Translations under genes and position numbers: made by a program
Source of the DNA: Ectothiorhodospira shaposhnikovii
GTDB lineage: Bacteria > Pseudomonadota > Gammaproteobacteria > Ectothiorhodospirales > Ectothiorhodospiraceae
Length of the DNA: 64,000 nt
Reading direction: 5' to 3'
NCBI RefSeq assembly: GCF_022227765.1
Contig: NZ_JAJMLZ010000005.1
Span: 124,001-188,000 of the forward strand
The notes under the pieces: model-generated
Seen by the model: the letters and a program-made list of their open reading frames with translations, nothing else
Database searches by the model: none
Told to the model about the DNA's origin: nothing
Shown: one piece after another, positions 40,114-50,014 of the stretch
How the letters are laid out: every line of letters begins with the position of its first letter
Position numbering within the stretch: position 1 is the first letter of the stretch

Positions 40114-40564
40114 GGTCAGGTTCCTCGGGGATTGCAACGTCGTGCCATTGTTCGCGGTTGATCCGGATGATGTCCCGGATCGACCAGGGGATGAGTATCG
40201 CGGCGGCCACCAGCCAGTAGAGCCGGTAATAGAGTATCTCCGGCGGGAAGAAGGTGCCGATGACGATGAGTGAGCCCATCAGGGCGTAATAGCGATAGGC
40301 CGCCTGCTGGGTGTAGTGTCCCACCCGGGGTTCCGGATGATGACGGTTGAGGGCGTAGACCAGCATGGAGCCGCCGAACCACAGTACCAGGGGGACGATG
40401 CCCATGATGGCAGCGATGATGGTGGCCATGCCCACGTCGCCGGTGACCAGGAACAGGGGCACGCCGGCGACGGTCACGGCAATGATGTTGCCGTAATTGA
40501 ACAGCTTGGCCGATCCGGCGCAGGCGCGGGCTGAGACGATGCGGGGGGCGGCGGTATGGGGCAT
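40106..40564 (-). CDS. Unknown membrane protein upstream of bioB
   Basis: 152 residues from ATG 40564 ([13 protein letters not shown]). Hydrophobic segments lie near 20-40, 43-65 and 90-125, with a short polar tail ending EEPDHG. I do not recognise the family. It overlaps bioB by eight bases and is divergent from comF. Real coding is supported by the overlap, the length and the membrane profile. Confidence 0.72.
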   Translation of the reverse strand: MPHTAAPRIVSARACAGSAKLFNYGNIIAVTVAGVPLFLVTGDVGMATIIAAIMGIVPLVLWFGGSMLVYALNRHHPEPRVGHYTQQAAYRYYALMGSLIVIGTFFPPEILYYRLYWLVAAAILIPWSIRDIIRINREQWHDVAIPEEPDHG

Positions 40565-40687
40565 GGGAAGGGTCCGTGCCTGAAGGGGCTTTTGCGCTGT
40601 GTCCGGCGGGTATCGTGCATACCCTGATCTGGTAGGATATCGGGCCAATATACCGTATCAATCCACAAGGTGACAGGGATCGTGACC

Positions 40688-41395
40688 ATGATTGCATCCT
40701 GGCTCGGGGGGCTGCGCGGCGCCCTGCTGGAAACCGCCTATCCGTCCACCTGCCTGCTGTGCGCGGCCCCGGGCCATGCCGGGCTGGACCTGTGTGCCGC
40801 CTGTCGGGCGGAATTGCCGGTGTCCGATCATGCCTGCACCCGCTGTGGCCTTCCCCTGGAGTACCCTGCCCCCTTCTGCGGGCACTGTCTGCGCCGACCT
40901 CCCCCCTTTGATGCCGCCTGGTCCGCCCTGCTCTATGCCCCGCCGGTGGACGACCTGATCGCTGATTTCAAGTTTCGCGCCCGCCTGCCCCAGGGGCGTC
41001 TGTTGGCGCGGTTGATGGCCGATGCCCTGGCATCCCGGGTGCCCCCGCCCGACTGCGTGATCCCGGTCCCGCTGCACCCATGCCGGCTGAGGGAGCGGGG
41101 CTTCAATCAGGCCCTGGAGCTGGTCCGGCCCCTGGCACGGACACTGGCGTGTCCCATCACCCATGGGGCGGTGACGCGGATACGGGCCACGCCGCCCCAG
41201 CAGAGTCTGGCGGCCACCGCGCGGCATGGCAATCTGCGGGGTGCCTTCCGGGTGGCGCCGGGTTTGGAGGCCGGGCATGTGGCCCTGGTGGACGATGTGA
41301 TGACCACCGGTTCCACCTTGCGGGAGATCGCCGCCGCCCTCAAGGCCCACGGCGTCGGCCGGGTGGATGTGTGGGTGCTGGCGCGGGCGGCCTGA
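40688..41395 (+). CDS. comF: ComF family protein
   Basis: Phosphoribosyltransferase-fold protein linked to DNA uptake and use (ComF/GntX). 235 residues from ATG 40688; GTGs at 40670 and 40682 are alternatives. Four CxxC pairs (C22/C25, C36/C39, C50/C53, C64/C67) form an N-terminal zinc finger. The PRPP motif VALVDDVMTTGSTL is near the C-terminus. Convergent with ubiA, with no spacer between them. Confidence 0.9.
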   Translation: MIASWLGGLRGALLETAYPSTCLLCAAPGHAGLDLCAACRAELPVSDHACTRCGLPLEYPAPFCGHCLRRPPPFDAAWSALLYAPPVDDLIADFKFRARLPQGRLLARLMADALASRVPPPDCVIPVPLHPCRLRERGFNQALELVRPLARTLACPITHGAVTRIRATPPQQSLAATARHGNLRGAFRVAPGLEAGHVALVDDVMTTGSTLREIAAALKAHGVGRVDVWVLARAA

Positions 41396-42289
41396 TCAGC
41401 CGGCGCTGAAGAGATAGGAGGCAATGATCCCCGCGAAGACGGCCAGGCCGAACCAGTTGTTGTTCAAGAAGGCCTGGAAGCAGCCCTTGGGATTCCGGTC
41501 ATGGATCAGGTACTGCTGATAGAGGGCCAGCAGGGCCGCGATCCCGAGTCCCAGGTAGAAGAACCCGCCCAGGCCGGCCTGCATGCCCACCAGTGCCAGG
41601 GCCACCAGGGTTAGGCCCTGCAGGATGCCGATGATCAGACGGTCGGCCTCACCGAACAGGATGGCGCTGGATTTGACCCCGATCTTCAGGTCATCCGGTC
41701 GGTCCACCATGGCATACATGGTGTCGTAGGCCGTGGTCCATAGGATGGTGGCCACGAACAGCAGCCAGGCCAGCGGCGGCGGGAACTCCCCGGTCTGGGC
41801 GGCAAAGGCCATGGGCACGGCCCAGCCGAAGGCAGCGCCCAGGTGCACCTGGGGAAGATGATGGAATCGCTTCATGAAGGGGTAGCTGACCGCCAGTACC
41901 AGGGCCACCACGGACAGGGCGATGGTCAGGGGGTTCATCAGCAGCACCAGGGCAAAGGCCGTCAGGGCGAGGGCCACGGTCACGCCCACCGCCTCCCGGG
42001 CGCTGATGCGCCGGTTGGCCAGGGGGCGGTCCCGGGTCCGGCTGACATGGCCATCGATGTCCCGGTCGGCAAAGTCATTGATGGCGCAGCCGGCGGACCG
42101 CATCAGGGCCACGCCGGCCACGAACACGAACAGGACCAGCAGGTCGGGCATGCCCTCGGCCGCGATCCACAGCGCCCAGAGGGTCGGCCAGAGGAGCAGG
42201 AGGATGCCGATGGGCCGGTGCAGCCGGGTCAGCAGGGCGTACTGGACGAGCCTGTCACGCAGACTCAGCGGGGCGGTGTCTGGGGTCAC
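41396..42289 (-). CDS. ubiA: 4-hydroxybenzoate octaprenyltransferase
   Basis: Membrane prenyltransferase of ubiquinone synthesis. 297 residues from the GTG at 42289; an ATG at 42364 would leave only two bases to gor and add an atypical N-terminus. The two Asp-rich motifs are NDFADRDID and [12 protein letters not shown], and about eight TM helices are predicted. A TACACT -10-like element for it would lie within its upstream frame. ubiD is the other ubiquinone gene here. Confidence 0.94.
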   Translation of the reverse strand: MTPDTAPLSLRDRLVQYALLTRLHRPIGILLLLWPTLWALWIAAEGMPDLLVLFVFVAGVALMRSAGCAINDFADRDIDGHVSRTRDRPLANRRISAREAVGVTVALALTAFALVLLMNPLTIALSVVALVLAVSYPFMKRFHHLPQVHLGAAFGWAVPMAFAAQTGEFPPPLAWLLFVATILWTTAYDTMYAMVDRPDDLKIGVKSSAILFGEADRLIIGILQGLTLVALALVGMQAGLGGFFYLGLGIAALLALYQQYLIHDRNPKGCFQAFLNNNWFGLAVFAGIIASYLFSAG

Positions 42290-42366
42290 GGGTTTCAAAG
42301 CGGGCTTGGTCCGGTATCTGCCAGGGGCTAAAGTGTAGCAAAGCAGAACGGAGCAGGAGAGCACGC

Positions 42367-43713
42367 ATGCAAGATCATTACGACCTCATCGCCATCGGTG
42401 CCGGCAGTGGCGGCCTGTCCGTGGTGGAACGGGCGGCCCGTCACGGTGCCCGCTGCGCCGTGGTGGAGAAAGGTCCCCTGGGGGGCACCTGTGTCAACGT
42501 GGGCTGCGTGCCGAAGAAGGTGATGTGGTATGCCGCCGAGACCGCCCATCGGCTGGAGGATGCCCCCGGTTACGGCTTCAGACTGGCCCGGGAGGGGTTT
42601 GACTGGACCGCGCTGGTGACCAAAAGGGATGCCTACATCGCCGATATCAACGCCTGGTATCGGACCTATCTGGGGGATTCCGGTGTCGACCTGATCCAGG
42701 GCACCGCCCGATTCGTGGCCGAGCGCACCCTGGAAGTGGACGGGCGGCGGGTGACGGCGGATCACGTGGTGATCGCGGTGGGGGGGCGGCCCACGGTACC
42801 GGATCTGCCCGGCGCGGAGCTGGGTATCACCTCGGACGGCTTTTTTGCCCTCCAGGCTCAGCCCCGGCGGGTCGCCGTGGTGGGCGCGGGCTATATCGCC
42901 GTCGAACTGGCGGGGATGTTGCAGGCCCTGGGATCGGAAGTCTCCATGTACCTGCGTGGCGAGACCCTGTTGCGTTCCTTCGATGCCATGCTGCGGGATA
43001 CGCTGATGGAGCAGATGCTGGCGGCGGGCGTGAACCTGTTCCCCCGCACCCGGGTATCCCGGCTCATCGCCCATCCGGATAGCGTGGAGCTGCGCTGTGA
43101 CCAGGGGGAATGCCGGGGGGTGTTCGATCAGGTGATCTGGGCCATCGGCCGGACCCCGGTCACCGCCGGGCTGGATCTGGCGGTGGCCGGGGTGAGTCAG
43201 GATGAACAGGGCTTCATTCCCACCGATGCCTTTCAGAACACCAACGTGGCGGGGGTCTACGCCATCGGTGACGTCACCGGTCGTGCCGCCCTGACACCGG
43301 TGGCCATCGCGGCCGGCCGGCGTCTGGCGGACCGTCTGTTCGGCGGCCTGTCTGATCGGCATCTGTCCTATGAGAACATCCCCTCGGTGGTGTTCAGCCA
43401 TCCTCCCATCGGCACCGTGGGCCTGACGGAGGACGAGGCCCGCGCCACCCACGGCAGTGCGGTGAAGGTGTATGCCACCCGCTTCACCTCCATGTACCAC
43501 GCCATGACCGATCACAAGGTGCCCACGGCCATGAAGCTGGTGACGGTGGGAGCCCGGGAAAAGGTGGTGGGCGTGCATATCATCGGGCCGGGAGCGGACG
43601 AGATGCTGCAGGGATTTGCGGTGGCGGTGCGCATGGGCGCCACCAAGCAGGACCTGGATGATACGGTGGCCCTGCATCCCACCAGTGCGGAGGAGCTGGT
43701 CACCCTGCGGTGA
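42367..43713 (+). CDS. gor: Glutathione-disulfide reductase
   Basis: FAD- and NADPH-dependent reduction of oxidised glutathione. 448 residues. FAD motif [14 protein letters not shown], redox disulfide [13 protein letters not shown] (C42, C47), and the C-terminal interface [13 protein letters not shown] with the catalytic His and Glu. Its stop overlaps an upstream GTG of bioF. Divergent from ubiA. Confidence 0.95.
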   Translation: MQDHYDLIAIGAGSGGLSVVERAARHGARCAVVEKGPLGGTCVNVGCVPKKVMWYAAETAHRLEDAPGYGFRLAREGFDWTALVTKRDAYIADINAWYRTYLGDSGVDLIQGTARFVAERTLEVDGRRVTADHVVIAVGGRPTVPDLPGAELGITSDGFFALQAQPRRVAVVGAGYIAVELAGMLQALGSEVSMYLRGETLLRSFDAMLRDTLMEQMLAAGVNLFPRTRVSRLIAHPDSVELRCDQGECRGVFDQVIWAIGRTPVTAGLDLAVAGVSQDEQGFIPTDAFQNTNVAGVYAIGDVTGRAALTPVAIAAGRRLADRLFGGLSDRHLSYENIPSVVFSHPPIGTVGLTEDEARATHGSAVKVYATRFTSMYHAMTDHKVPTAMKLVTVGAREKVVGVHIIGPGADEMLQGFAVAVRMGATKQDLDDTVALHPTSAEELVTLR

Positions 43714-43727
43714 CCGGGAGCGCCCCC

Positions 43728-44900
43728 ATGAAAGATCTTGCCCCCCTGCTCCAGCAACGCCGGGCCGAGCATCGTTACCGGCAGCGGCGGCTGCTGGACG
43801 GCCCCCAGCAGCCGGAGCAGATCATCGACGGTCGGCCGGTACTGGCCTTCTGCAGCAACGACTATCTGGGCCTGGCCAGCCACCCGGCGGTGATTGCCGC
43901 CTTCAAGGCCGGTGCCGACCGCTACGGCGTGGGGGCCGGGGCCGCCCATCTGGTCAATGGCCATACCCGTGCCCACCACCAGCTGGAAGAGGCGCTGGCC
44001 GCCTTCACCGGCCGTGATCGCGCCCTGCTCTTCTCCACCGGCTACATGGCCAACCTGGGGGTGGCCCAGGCCCTGCTCCATCGGGGTGACCGGGTGTTGC
44101 AGGACCGTCTCAATCACGCCTCCCTGATCGATGCCGCCCGCATCAGCGAGGCCCGGTTGCAGCGCTATCGCCACGCCGACCCGGACGACCTGGCCCGTCT
44201 GCTGGACCGGGACCCGGAGCGGGAAACCCTGGTGAGCACCGACGGCGTGTTTTCCATGGATGGCGATGTCGCTCCCCTGCCCGCCCTGGCCGACCTGTGC
44301 GCCCGGGCCGGGGCCTGGTTCATGGTGGATGATGCCCACGGCCTGGGCGTGCTGGGTGCCACCGGGGCCGGCACACTGGAACACCAGGGACTGGATCAGG
44401 CCAGGGTCCCCATCCTCATGGGCACCCTGGGCAAGGGGCTGGGCACCGCCGGGGCCTTCGTGGCCGGTGGTGAAGACCTGATCGAGACCCTGATCCAGGC
44501 CGCCCGGACCTATGTTTACACCACTGCCATGCCCGCCGCCGTGGCGACGGCCACGCTGGCTGCCCTGCAAGTGGTACGCACGGAGCCGGAGCGCCGCGAG
44601 CATCTGCGGATGCTGGTGCGACAATTCCGGGCCGGCGCAACGGAACTGGGACTGACGCTGATGGACAGCGACACCCCCATCCAGCCCTTGCTGGTGGGCG
44701 ACGCGGCCGCCGCCATGGCCCTGAGCGAAGGCCTGCTGGCCCGGGGCCTGCTGGTGCCCGCCATCCGCCCACCCACGGTGCCGGCAGGCACGGCCCGTCT
44801 GCGGGTGACCCTGAGCGCGGCCCATACCCCTGCCCATGTGGACCGGTTGCTGGAAGGCCTGCGGGCGCTTTGCGTATCGCCGGCGTCAGGGATGGGCTGA
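43728..44900 (+). CDS. bioF: 8-amino-7-oxononanoate synthase
   Basis: PLP enzyme condensing pimeloyl thioester with alanine, first dedicated ring step of biotin synthesis. 390 residues from ATG 43728, preceded by GGGAG at seven bases; a GTG at 43710 is less likely. [10 protein letters not shown] and the PLP lysine in GTLGKGLG are present. It lies directly after gor rather than beside bioB. Confidence 0.94.
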   Translation: MKDLAPLLQQRRAEHRYRQRRLLDGPQQPEQIIDGRPVLAFCSNDYLGLASHPAVIAAFKAGADRYGVGAGAAHLVNGHTRAHHQLEEALAAFTGRDRALLFSTGYMANLGVAQALLHRGDRVLQDRLNHASLIDAARISEARLQRYRHADPDDLARLLDRDPERETLVSTDGVFSMDGDVAPLPALADLCARAGAWFMVDDAHGLGVLGATGAGTLEHQGLDQARVPILMGTLGKGLGTAGAFVAGGEDLIETLIQAARTYVYTTAMPAAVATATLAALQVVRTEPERREHLRMLVRQFRAGATELGLTLMDSDTPIQPLLVGDAAAAMALSEGLLARGLLVPAIRPPTVPAGTARLRVTLSAAHTPAHVDRLLEGLRALCVSPASGMG

Positions 44901-44988
44901 TCGCTCCCTTCTCCCGTCGCCCTTGGTACACTTCACCCCATCAAAACAGTCCGTCATTGCGTCCAGAACCCAGGAGAGAAGACGTCCC

Positions 44989-46056
44989 ATGCCCAACAAA
45001 GAGATCGACCTGTTCTCCACCCTCTATGCCGGTGCCCTGCACCTGAAAAACCGCATCGTCATGGCGCCCATGACCCGGTCCCGGGCAGACGATCAGGGGG
45101 TACCCGGTGAGCATGCGGCGACCTACTACGCCCAGCGGGCCTCCGCCGGCATGATCATCAGCGAGGGCACCTATCCCTGCCCCATGGGCAAAGGCTATCT
45201 GCGCACCCCGGGCATGTTCACCGAGGAACACGTGGATGCCTGGGCGCGGGTGACGGACGCGGTCCATGCCGCCGGCGGCAGCATGGTGCTGCAGGTCATG
45301 CATGCGGGCCGCATCTCCGATCCTTCTTTCCTTCCCGGCGGTGCCACCCCCGTCTCCGCTTCCGCGGTGCGCCCGGAGGGTCAGTCCTTCACCCAGGACG
45401 GCATGAAGCCCCACGTCACCCCCCGCGCCCTGGAAGTCAGCGAGATCCAGGATGTCATCGAGGACTTTCGCGTTGCCACCTCACTGGCCTTCGAGGCCGG
45501 CTTCGATGGTGTCGAACTGCACGCCGCCTCCGGCTACCTGCCCGAGCAGTTCCTCTGCTCCGGCACCAATCAGCGTACCGACCAGTACGGCGGCAGCGTG
45601 GAAAACCGTGCCCGCTTCATTCTGGAGATCCTGGAGGCCATGACCTCCGTGCGCAGCGGTGATTACATCGGCATCAAGCTGGCGCCGGAGATGGGTTTCA
45701 ACGACATCCGCGACGACAATCCCCAGGAAACCTACGGTTATCTGGTGGAACAGCTGGGCTACTACCGCCTGGCCTATCTGCACGTGGCCCTGTTCGGTAC
45801 CGAAGTGGACTACCACGGCCTGTTGCGGCCCAAGTTCAAGGGTGATGCCTACCTGGCCGGCGGTGGCCTGACCCGGGAGACGGGCGAGGCGTTGGTCAGG
45901 TCGGGCAAGGCGGATGCCGCCGTTTACGGCACCCCCTTCATCGCCAACCCGGATCTGGTGGAGCGTTTCCGCCGCAACGCACCCCTGGCCGAGGCGAACC
46001 GGGACACCTTCTACACCCCCGGCCCCGAAGGCTACATCGACTACCCCACGCTCTGA
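44989..46056 (+). CDS. Old yellow enzyme family alkene reductase (NemA-like)
   Basis: FMN-dependent reduction of activated alkenes, nitro compounds or maleimides. 355 residues from ATG 44989 with AGGAGAG upstream. IVMAPMTRSRA, HAASGYLPEQFL and TDQYGGSVENRARF are hallmarks. Substrate unknown; such enzymes often serve detoxification. Confidence 0.94.
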   Translation: MPNKEIDLFSTLYAGALHLKNRIVMAPMTRSRADDQGVPGEHAATYYAQRASAGMIISEGTYPCPMGKGYLRTPGMFTEEHVDAWARVTDAVHAAGGSMVLQVMHAGRISDPSFLPGGATPVSASAVRPEGQSFTQDGMKPHVTPRALEVSEIQDVIEDFRVATSLAFEAGFDGVELHAASGYLPEQFLCSGTNQRTDQYGGSVENRARFILEILEAMTSVRSGDYIGIKLAPEMGFNDIRDDNPQETYGYLVEQLGYYRLAYLHVALFGTEVDYHGLLRPKFKGDAYLAGGGLTRETGEALVRSGKADAAVYGTPFIANPDLVERFRRNAPLAEANRDTFYTPGPEGYIDYPTL

Positions 46057-46078
46057 CGGCCCGTTGCCCGTCCGCAGG

Positions 46079-46111
46079 CCCGATCCGGCCCGCCGTTCCG
46101 GCCGGGTCGGG
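46079..46111. repeat. Hairpin after the old yellow enzyme gene
   Basis: Arms CCCGATCCGGCC (46079-46090) and GGCCGGGTCGGG (46100-46111) form a 12-bp stem with one G-T pair and a 9-base loop, without a T-run. The rest of the 274-base spacer up to 46330 holds a -35-like TTGACA (46220-46225) without a clear -10 and no gene. Confidence 0.5.
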
Positions 46112-46330
46112 TCATGCAATCCCGAAACCAGGTCAAATGTTGCGGGTTTCATGACCAAAAACCCCATTCATGCCCTTGTAATAGGGCGGCACACCGCTCC
46201 ACAATCAGGCCATCAGGCATTGACATCCAGTCGAACAGTTGTACCGGGAAGGCGGTATCACTGCGTCATTGAGTAACCTGCCGTCCGTATCCCGGAACAG
46301 ATCGTCCAATCCGATGGAGGGGTATCAGCG

Positions 46331-47452
46331 ATGGTGGAGTTTTCCCTGATTGTCTTGTTTCTGATTGCCGCGTTGCTGTTCTATCAGCAATACAACGCGC
46401 GTGTTTCCCTGCCCGCCCCTCGGCCGGACTGTTACGGCAAGTCCGAGTCCGTGCTCAAGCCTGAGGAAAAGGCCCTGTTCAAGGCCCTGGAAGACGGTTT
46501 GGGTGTCGATCACTACGTCTTCCCCAAGGTCATGGCGGCCAGTGTGCTGGAGCTGAAGCCCAATCCCGATCAGCCCCTGAAGCAGGCTTCCCGCCAGCGT
46601 ATCGCCCATGAGTACTTCGATTTCGTGATCTGCCGGAAGTCCGATCAGGCGATGACCTGCGCCCTGCGCATGGAAGCCGCCGGCAAGGGTCTGACGGCGT
46701 TGCATGATTCCAATGTGTTTCTGGGCTCGGTCTGCCGCCACGTGGAGTTGCCTTACGCGGTGATTCCCACCGAATCCGAGTACCAGGCCGATCGTGTCAG
46801 GGCGCAGGTTGACGAGGCCATCGCCGCCACCAAGGCCCAGATCAAGGCCAAGGCCAAAGCCAAGGCGGAGGCCAAGGCCAGGGCGGAAGCCAAAGCCAAG
46901 GCCAAGATGGAAGCCAAGGCGAAGGCGGAAGCCAAAGCCAGGGCGGAAGCCGAGGCCAGGGCAGCGCAGAAGGCGGCGGCACAGAAGGCAGCAGCACAGA
47001 AACCCAAGCCGCCCGCTCCGGAGCCGACCCCGGCTGTCTCCGCTTCCGTCGCCGCCAAACCCGAGGTCAAGACCGCTCCCGCACCCAAGCCGGCCGCCCA
47101 GCCTGAACCGGCCGCCAAGTCCGAGCCCATGCCTGAAGTGAAATCCGCGCCCGGGAGCCAGGCCCCGGCAGCGACGCCGGCCCCTTCGCCCCAACAGCCG
47201 GCCGAGGCGGAAACCAAGGGCAAGGATGAGCCGCCGCCGCCCAGTGCGTCGGCTTCGCGCGGCACCAGCGGTGCGACGGTCGATGTGGTGAGTGCCCCTG
47301 CAAGAAAGGCGGTCCCGCCCCGCAGGTCCCGTGCCACGGCCGCCAAGACCGGTGTGGCTGCCGCCAAGGCCAAGCGCACCACCGCCACCCAGTCCGCCGC
47401 GGCAAGGGCCCGTGGCACCACCCGGCGAGGGCCGGTAACGAAGAAGGACTGA
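46331..47452 (+). CDS. DUF2726 protein with Lys/Ala-rich tail
   Basis: 373 residues. An N-terminal TM helix (3-19) is followed by a DUF2726-type domain (about 38-160; FDFVICRKSDQAMTCALRME), a family distantly related to nucleases. From about 165 the protein is a long low-complexity tail: first Lys/Ala/Glu repeats (KAKAEAKARAEA), then Pro/Ala, then a basic Arg/Lys/Thr/Ala end like histone H1 or AlgP tails, which may bind DNA or polyanions. Function unknown. Confidence 0.8.
   Translation: MVEFSLIVLFLIAALLFYQQYNARVSLPAPRPDCYGKSESVLKPEEKALFKALEDGLGVDHYVFPKVMAASVLELKPNPDQPLKQASRQRIAHEYFDFVICRKSDQAMTCALRMEAAGKGLTALHDSNVFLGSVCRHVELPYAVIPTESEYQADRVRAQVDEAIAATKAQIKAKAKAKAEAKARAEAKAKAKMEAKAKAEAKARAEAEARAAQKAAAQKAAAQKPKPPAPEPTPAVSASVAAKPEVKTAPAPKPAAQPEPAAKSEPMPEVKSAPGSQAPAATPAPSPQQPAEAETKGKDEPPPPSASASRGTSGATVDVVSAPARKAVPPRRSRATAAKTGVAAAKAKRTTATQSAAARARGTTRRGPVTKKD
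46840..46990 (+). repeat. Degenerate tandem repeat coding Lys-Ala/Glu-Ala units
   Basis: Six-base units of the type AAGGCC/GAAGCC are repeated, with a larger duplication visible as two similar blocks of AEAKARAEA. Such repeats expand and contract easily by slippage. Confidence 0.7.
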
Positions 47453-47516
47453 GTGAAGAAGGGGCAGGAAGGTACTGAGCAAGCATCTTCCTGTCACTCT
47501 ACTTTGGACTTCCGGC

Positions 47517-47544
47517 CGTCACTCCCGCGCACGCGGGAATGACG
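47517..47544. repeat. REP-like intergenic palindrome
   Basis: CGTCACTCCCGCG-CA-CGCGGGAATGACG: two 13-base arms with one mismatch around a two-base loop. This CGTCATTCCCGCG...CGCGGGAATGACG form is a widespread intergenic repeat type. A second partial GCGGGAATG lies just downstream (47557-47565). It sits in the 237-base spacer between the DUF2726 and lipoprotein genes. Confidence 0.7.
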
Positions 47545-47689
47545 AGACACAGAGCGCGGGAATGCCGTGTTCAGAATATCCCCCTGACCTGCCGGCCAGG
47601 CAAGGCCTGGTGGATGACTCTCGGGCTGTGTACTCCTGAGTGGGTAACGGTTACGCTGGTTCAATCGCACCTGCTCAGGAGTCCATGCC

Positions 47690-48982
47690 ATGCGTCTTCC
47701 CGTGTCCCTGGTGATCTTGCTGTTGGCCGTGCTCGTGAGCCTGCCCGGCTGTCGTGATGCCCGGACGGTCGCCCCGGATGGTGACGGCACCGTTACCATT
47801 CAAGGTGAACTGACCTATCCGGAGCGCATTGCCCTGCCGCCTCAGGCCGTGGCTGTCATCGAGGTGCGTGCCTTTGACGCAACCGGCGAGCAGATCCTGA
47901 TCGAGCAGCGCCTTGACCTGGAGGGCCGGCAGGTCCCCATTCCCTTCCGTCTTGAACTGCCTTCCGCCGCCTTGGGCGGGACGGCCATCCACGAACTGCG
48001 GGGCGCCGTGGAACTGGAGGGGCAGTGGTTGCGAGTGACGGAACCGCTGATGCTGTCCCTGACCGGGAACACGCTGGATACCGGACCGCTGCGTCTGATT
48101 CCGTTCACCGCGGCGCGCTTTGGCACCCATTTCACCTGCGGTCCCGAACAGGTCGTGCTGGACGCATCGCCACGCCTCATCGTGTCGGGCACCGCCCACG
48201 ATCTGGTGCCGGTGCCGGCGGCATCCGGCGTTCGCCTTGAAGGCGTGGAGGACCCCGACACCTGGATTCATGAAAAGGGCGGCGAGGCCCTGATCAGTGT
48301 GGCGGGGCGGGAACTGCCGCCCTGCCGGATCACACCGCCCCCTTCCCTGCCCTTCCGCGCTTATGGTCAGGAGCCGGGCTGGCACGTGGATATCGAGCAG
48401 GATCGGATCACCCTGGTCACCGGCTATGGTGCGCAAACCCTGACCCTGCCCCTGCTGCACACGGGACAGGACGGACCCCGGACCCGTTTCCGGGCCGCCG
48501 ATGCCGGGCATCGTCTGGTGGTCGCTGTCGCCCCCGATATCTGTCGCGACAGCATGAGCGGCATGCCTCACCCCTACACCGTGATCCTGCAGTGGGACGA
48601 CGAGACCCTGAACGGCTGCGGAGGGGAGCCGCTGTCCCTGCTCACGGACCGGGAGTGGGTCATTGAAGACCTGGACGGTCAGGGCATCGTGGATCAATCC
48701 CGCATCACCCTGCAGTTTTTTGCCCAGGACGGCCGGGTGGCCGGTACTGCCTCCTGCAACCGTTACCACGGAGGTTTCACGCTCACCGGCGAGAATCTGA
48801 CCTTCCAGCACCCCGCTTCCACCCTGATGGCCTGCCCCGAGGCACTGATGCATCAGGAGCAGACCTTCTTCCGCATCCTGGCCGCGGTCACCGGGTTTGA
48901 TATCGACGCCACCGGTGCCCTGGTCCTGTCCGGGCCGGAGGGGACGATGAAGGGTCATGCCGAGCCGATGGCCTCCCCGTGA
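47690..48982 (+). CDS. Multidomain envelope lipoprotein (YbaY / MliC-like / COG3650 / META)
   Basis: 430 residues. Lipobox LPGC gives lipidated C21. About 34-138 resembles YbaY (GELTYPERIALPPQAVAVIEV). About 142-212 resembles MliC-type lysozyme inhibitors (FTCGPEQVVLDAS ... ELPPC). About 220-300 resembles COG3650 (FRAYGQEPGWHVDI). About 312-425 is a META/HslJ domain (REWVIEDLDGQ, GTASCNRYHGGF). Such four-part proteins probably act at the outer membrane in stress or lysozyme defence. Domain limits are by eye. Confidence 0.82.
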   Translation: MRLPVSLVILLLAVLVSLPGCRDARTVAPDGDGTVTIQGELTYPERIALPPQAVAVIEVRAFDATGEQILIEQRLDLEGRQVPIPFRLELPSAALGGTAIHELRGAVELEGQWLRVTEPLMLSLTGNTLDTGPLRLIPFTAARFGTHFTCGPEQVVLDASPRLIVSGTAHDLVPVPAASGVRLEGVEDPDTWIHEKGGEALISVAGRELPPCRITPPPSLPFRAYGQEPGWHVDIEQDRITLVTGYGAQTLTLPLLHTGQDGPRTRFRAADAGHRLVVAVAPDICRDSMSGMPHPYTVILQWDDETLNGCGGEPLSLLTDREWVIEDLDGQGIVDQSRITLQFFAQDGRVAGTASCNRYHGGFTLTGENLTFQHPASTLMACPEALMHQEQTFFRILAAVTGFDIDATGALVLSGPEGTMKGHAEPMASP

Positions 48983-49053
48983 GCATGGGTGTGTTTTGAG
49001 CCTTGATCCGCGATACTGACCCGTATCCGGCATATACAACCTGGGGGATGACC

Positions 49054-50001
49054 ATGGAAGCCTTTGGAATCTTTGCCACCACCATCGTGGTGGTCACCAT
49101 CATCTTCATTGCCAAGGCGGTCAAGGCGGTGCCGCAGGGTGAAAAATGGACCGTGGAGCGGTTCGGGCGCTACACCCGCACCCTGGAATCGGGCCTCAAT
49201 ATCATCGTGCCGTTCATCGACAGCATCGGTCGCAAGCTGACGGTGATGGAACAGGTGCTGGACGTGCCGGCGCAGACGGTGATCACCAAGGACAATGCCG
49301 CCGTGGTGGCCGACGGCGTGGTCTTTTTCCGCATCGATGATGCCGCCTCCGCCGCCTACCAGGTGCGCAACCTGGAAGAGGCCATCGTCAATCTCACCAC
49401 CACCAACCTGCGCTCGGTGATCGGCTCCATGGATCTGGACGATACCCTGTCCAATCGCAGCAAGATCAACGATGTTCTCATGGGCATCGTCGACGATGCC
49501 ACCAATCCCTGGGGCGTCAAGATCGTCCGCATCGAGATCCGCGACCTGAAAATGGAGCCGGAGTTGCAGAAGGCGATGAACATGCAGATGACCGCCGAGC
49601 GCAAGCGCCGGGCCCAGGTCCTGGAGGCCACCGGCAAGCGGGAGGCGGAGATCCTGCAGGCGGAAGGCGAAAAGCAGGCCGCCATCCTGCGCGCCGAAGG
49701 GGAGCGTCAGGCGGCCTTCCTGGAGGCCGAGGCCCGCGAGCGTGAGGCCAAGGCCGAGGCCGAGGCAACCCGCGTGGTGTCCGAGGCCATCGCCTCCGGG
49801 AACATTCAGGCGGTGCAGTACTTCCTGGGCATCAAGTACGTGGAGGCCCTGCAGCAGATCGGCAAGGCCGATAATTCCAAGCTGGTCCTGATGCCCCTGG
49901 AGGCCTCGGGGATCACCGGTGCCGTGGCCGGCGTGACCGAACTGGTGCAGCAGATGGGGGCGGACAACAAGGCCCTGACCTCCGGCTCATCCGTTAAATA
50001 G
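49054..50001 (+). CDS. qmcA: SPFH-domain membrane protein QmcA
   Basis: Stomatin/prohibitin-like inner-membrane protein thought to organise membrane microdomains. 315 residues from ATG 49054 (GGGGG ahead; ATG at 49048 possible). N-terminal TM helix, then PQGEKWTVERFGRYTRTLESGLN typical of the family, an SPFH core and a long Glu/Ala/Arg coiled coil (EAEILQAEGEKQAAILRAEGE). Followed by an NfeD gene, the usual partner. Confidence 0.94.
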   Translation: MEAFGIFATTIVVVTIIFIAKAVKAVPQGEKWTVERFGRYTRTLESGLNIIVPFIDSIGRKLTVMEQVLDVPAQTVITKDNAAVVADGVVFFRIDDAASAAYQVRNLEEAIVNLTTTNLRSVIGSMDLDDTLSNRSKINDVLMGIVDDATNPWGVKIVRIEIRDLKMEPELQKAMNMQMTAERKRRAQVLEATGKREAEILQAEGEKQAAILRAEGERQAAFLEAEAREREAKAEAEATRVVSEAIASGNIQAVQYFLGIKYVEALQQIGKADNSKLVLMPLEASGITGAVAGVTELVQQMGADNKALTSGSSVK

Positions 50002-50014
50002 GGCAGGGCAGGCG

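Noticed and set aside
40565-40687. Possible BirA operator upstream of the bioB run
   Set aside because: No TTGTAAACC-type dyad is present in the spacer.
46325-47497. Gly/Leu/Arg-rich 390-residue minus-strand frame resembling a structural repeat protein
   Set aside because: The repeats are the antisense of the Lys/Ala codon repeats of the DUF2726 gene; no ribosome binding site or homology.
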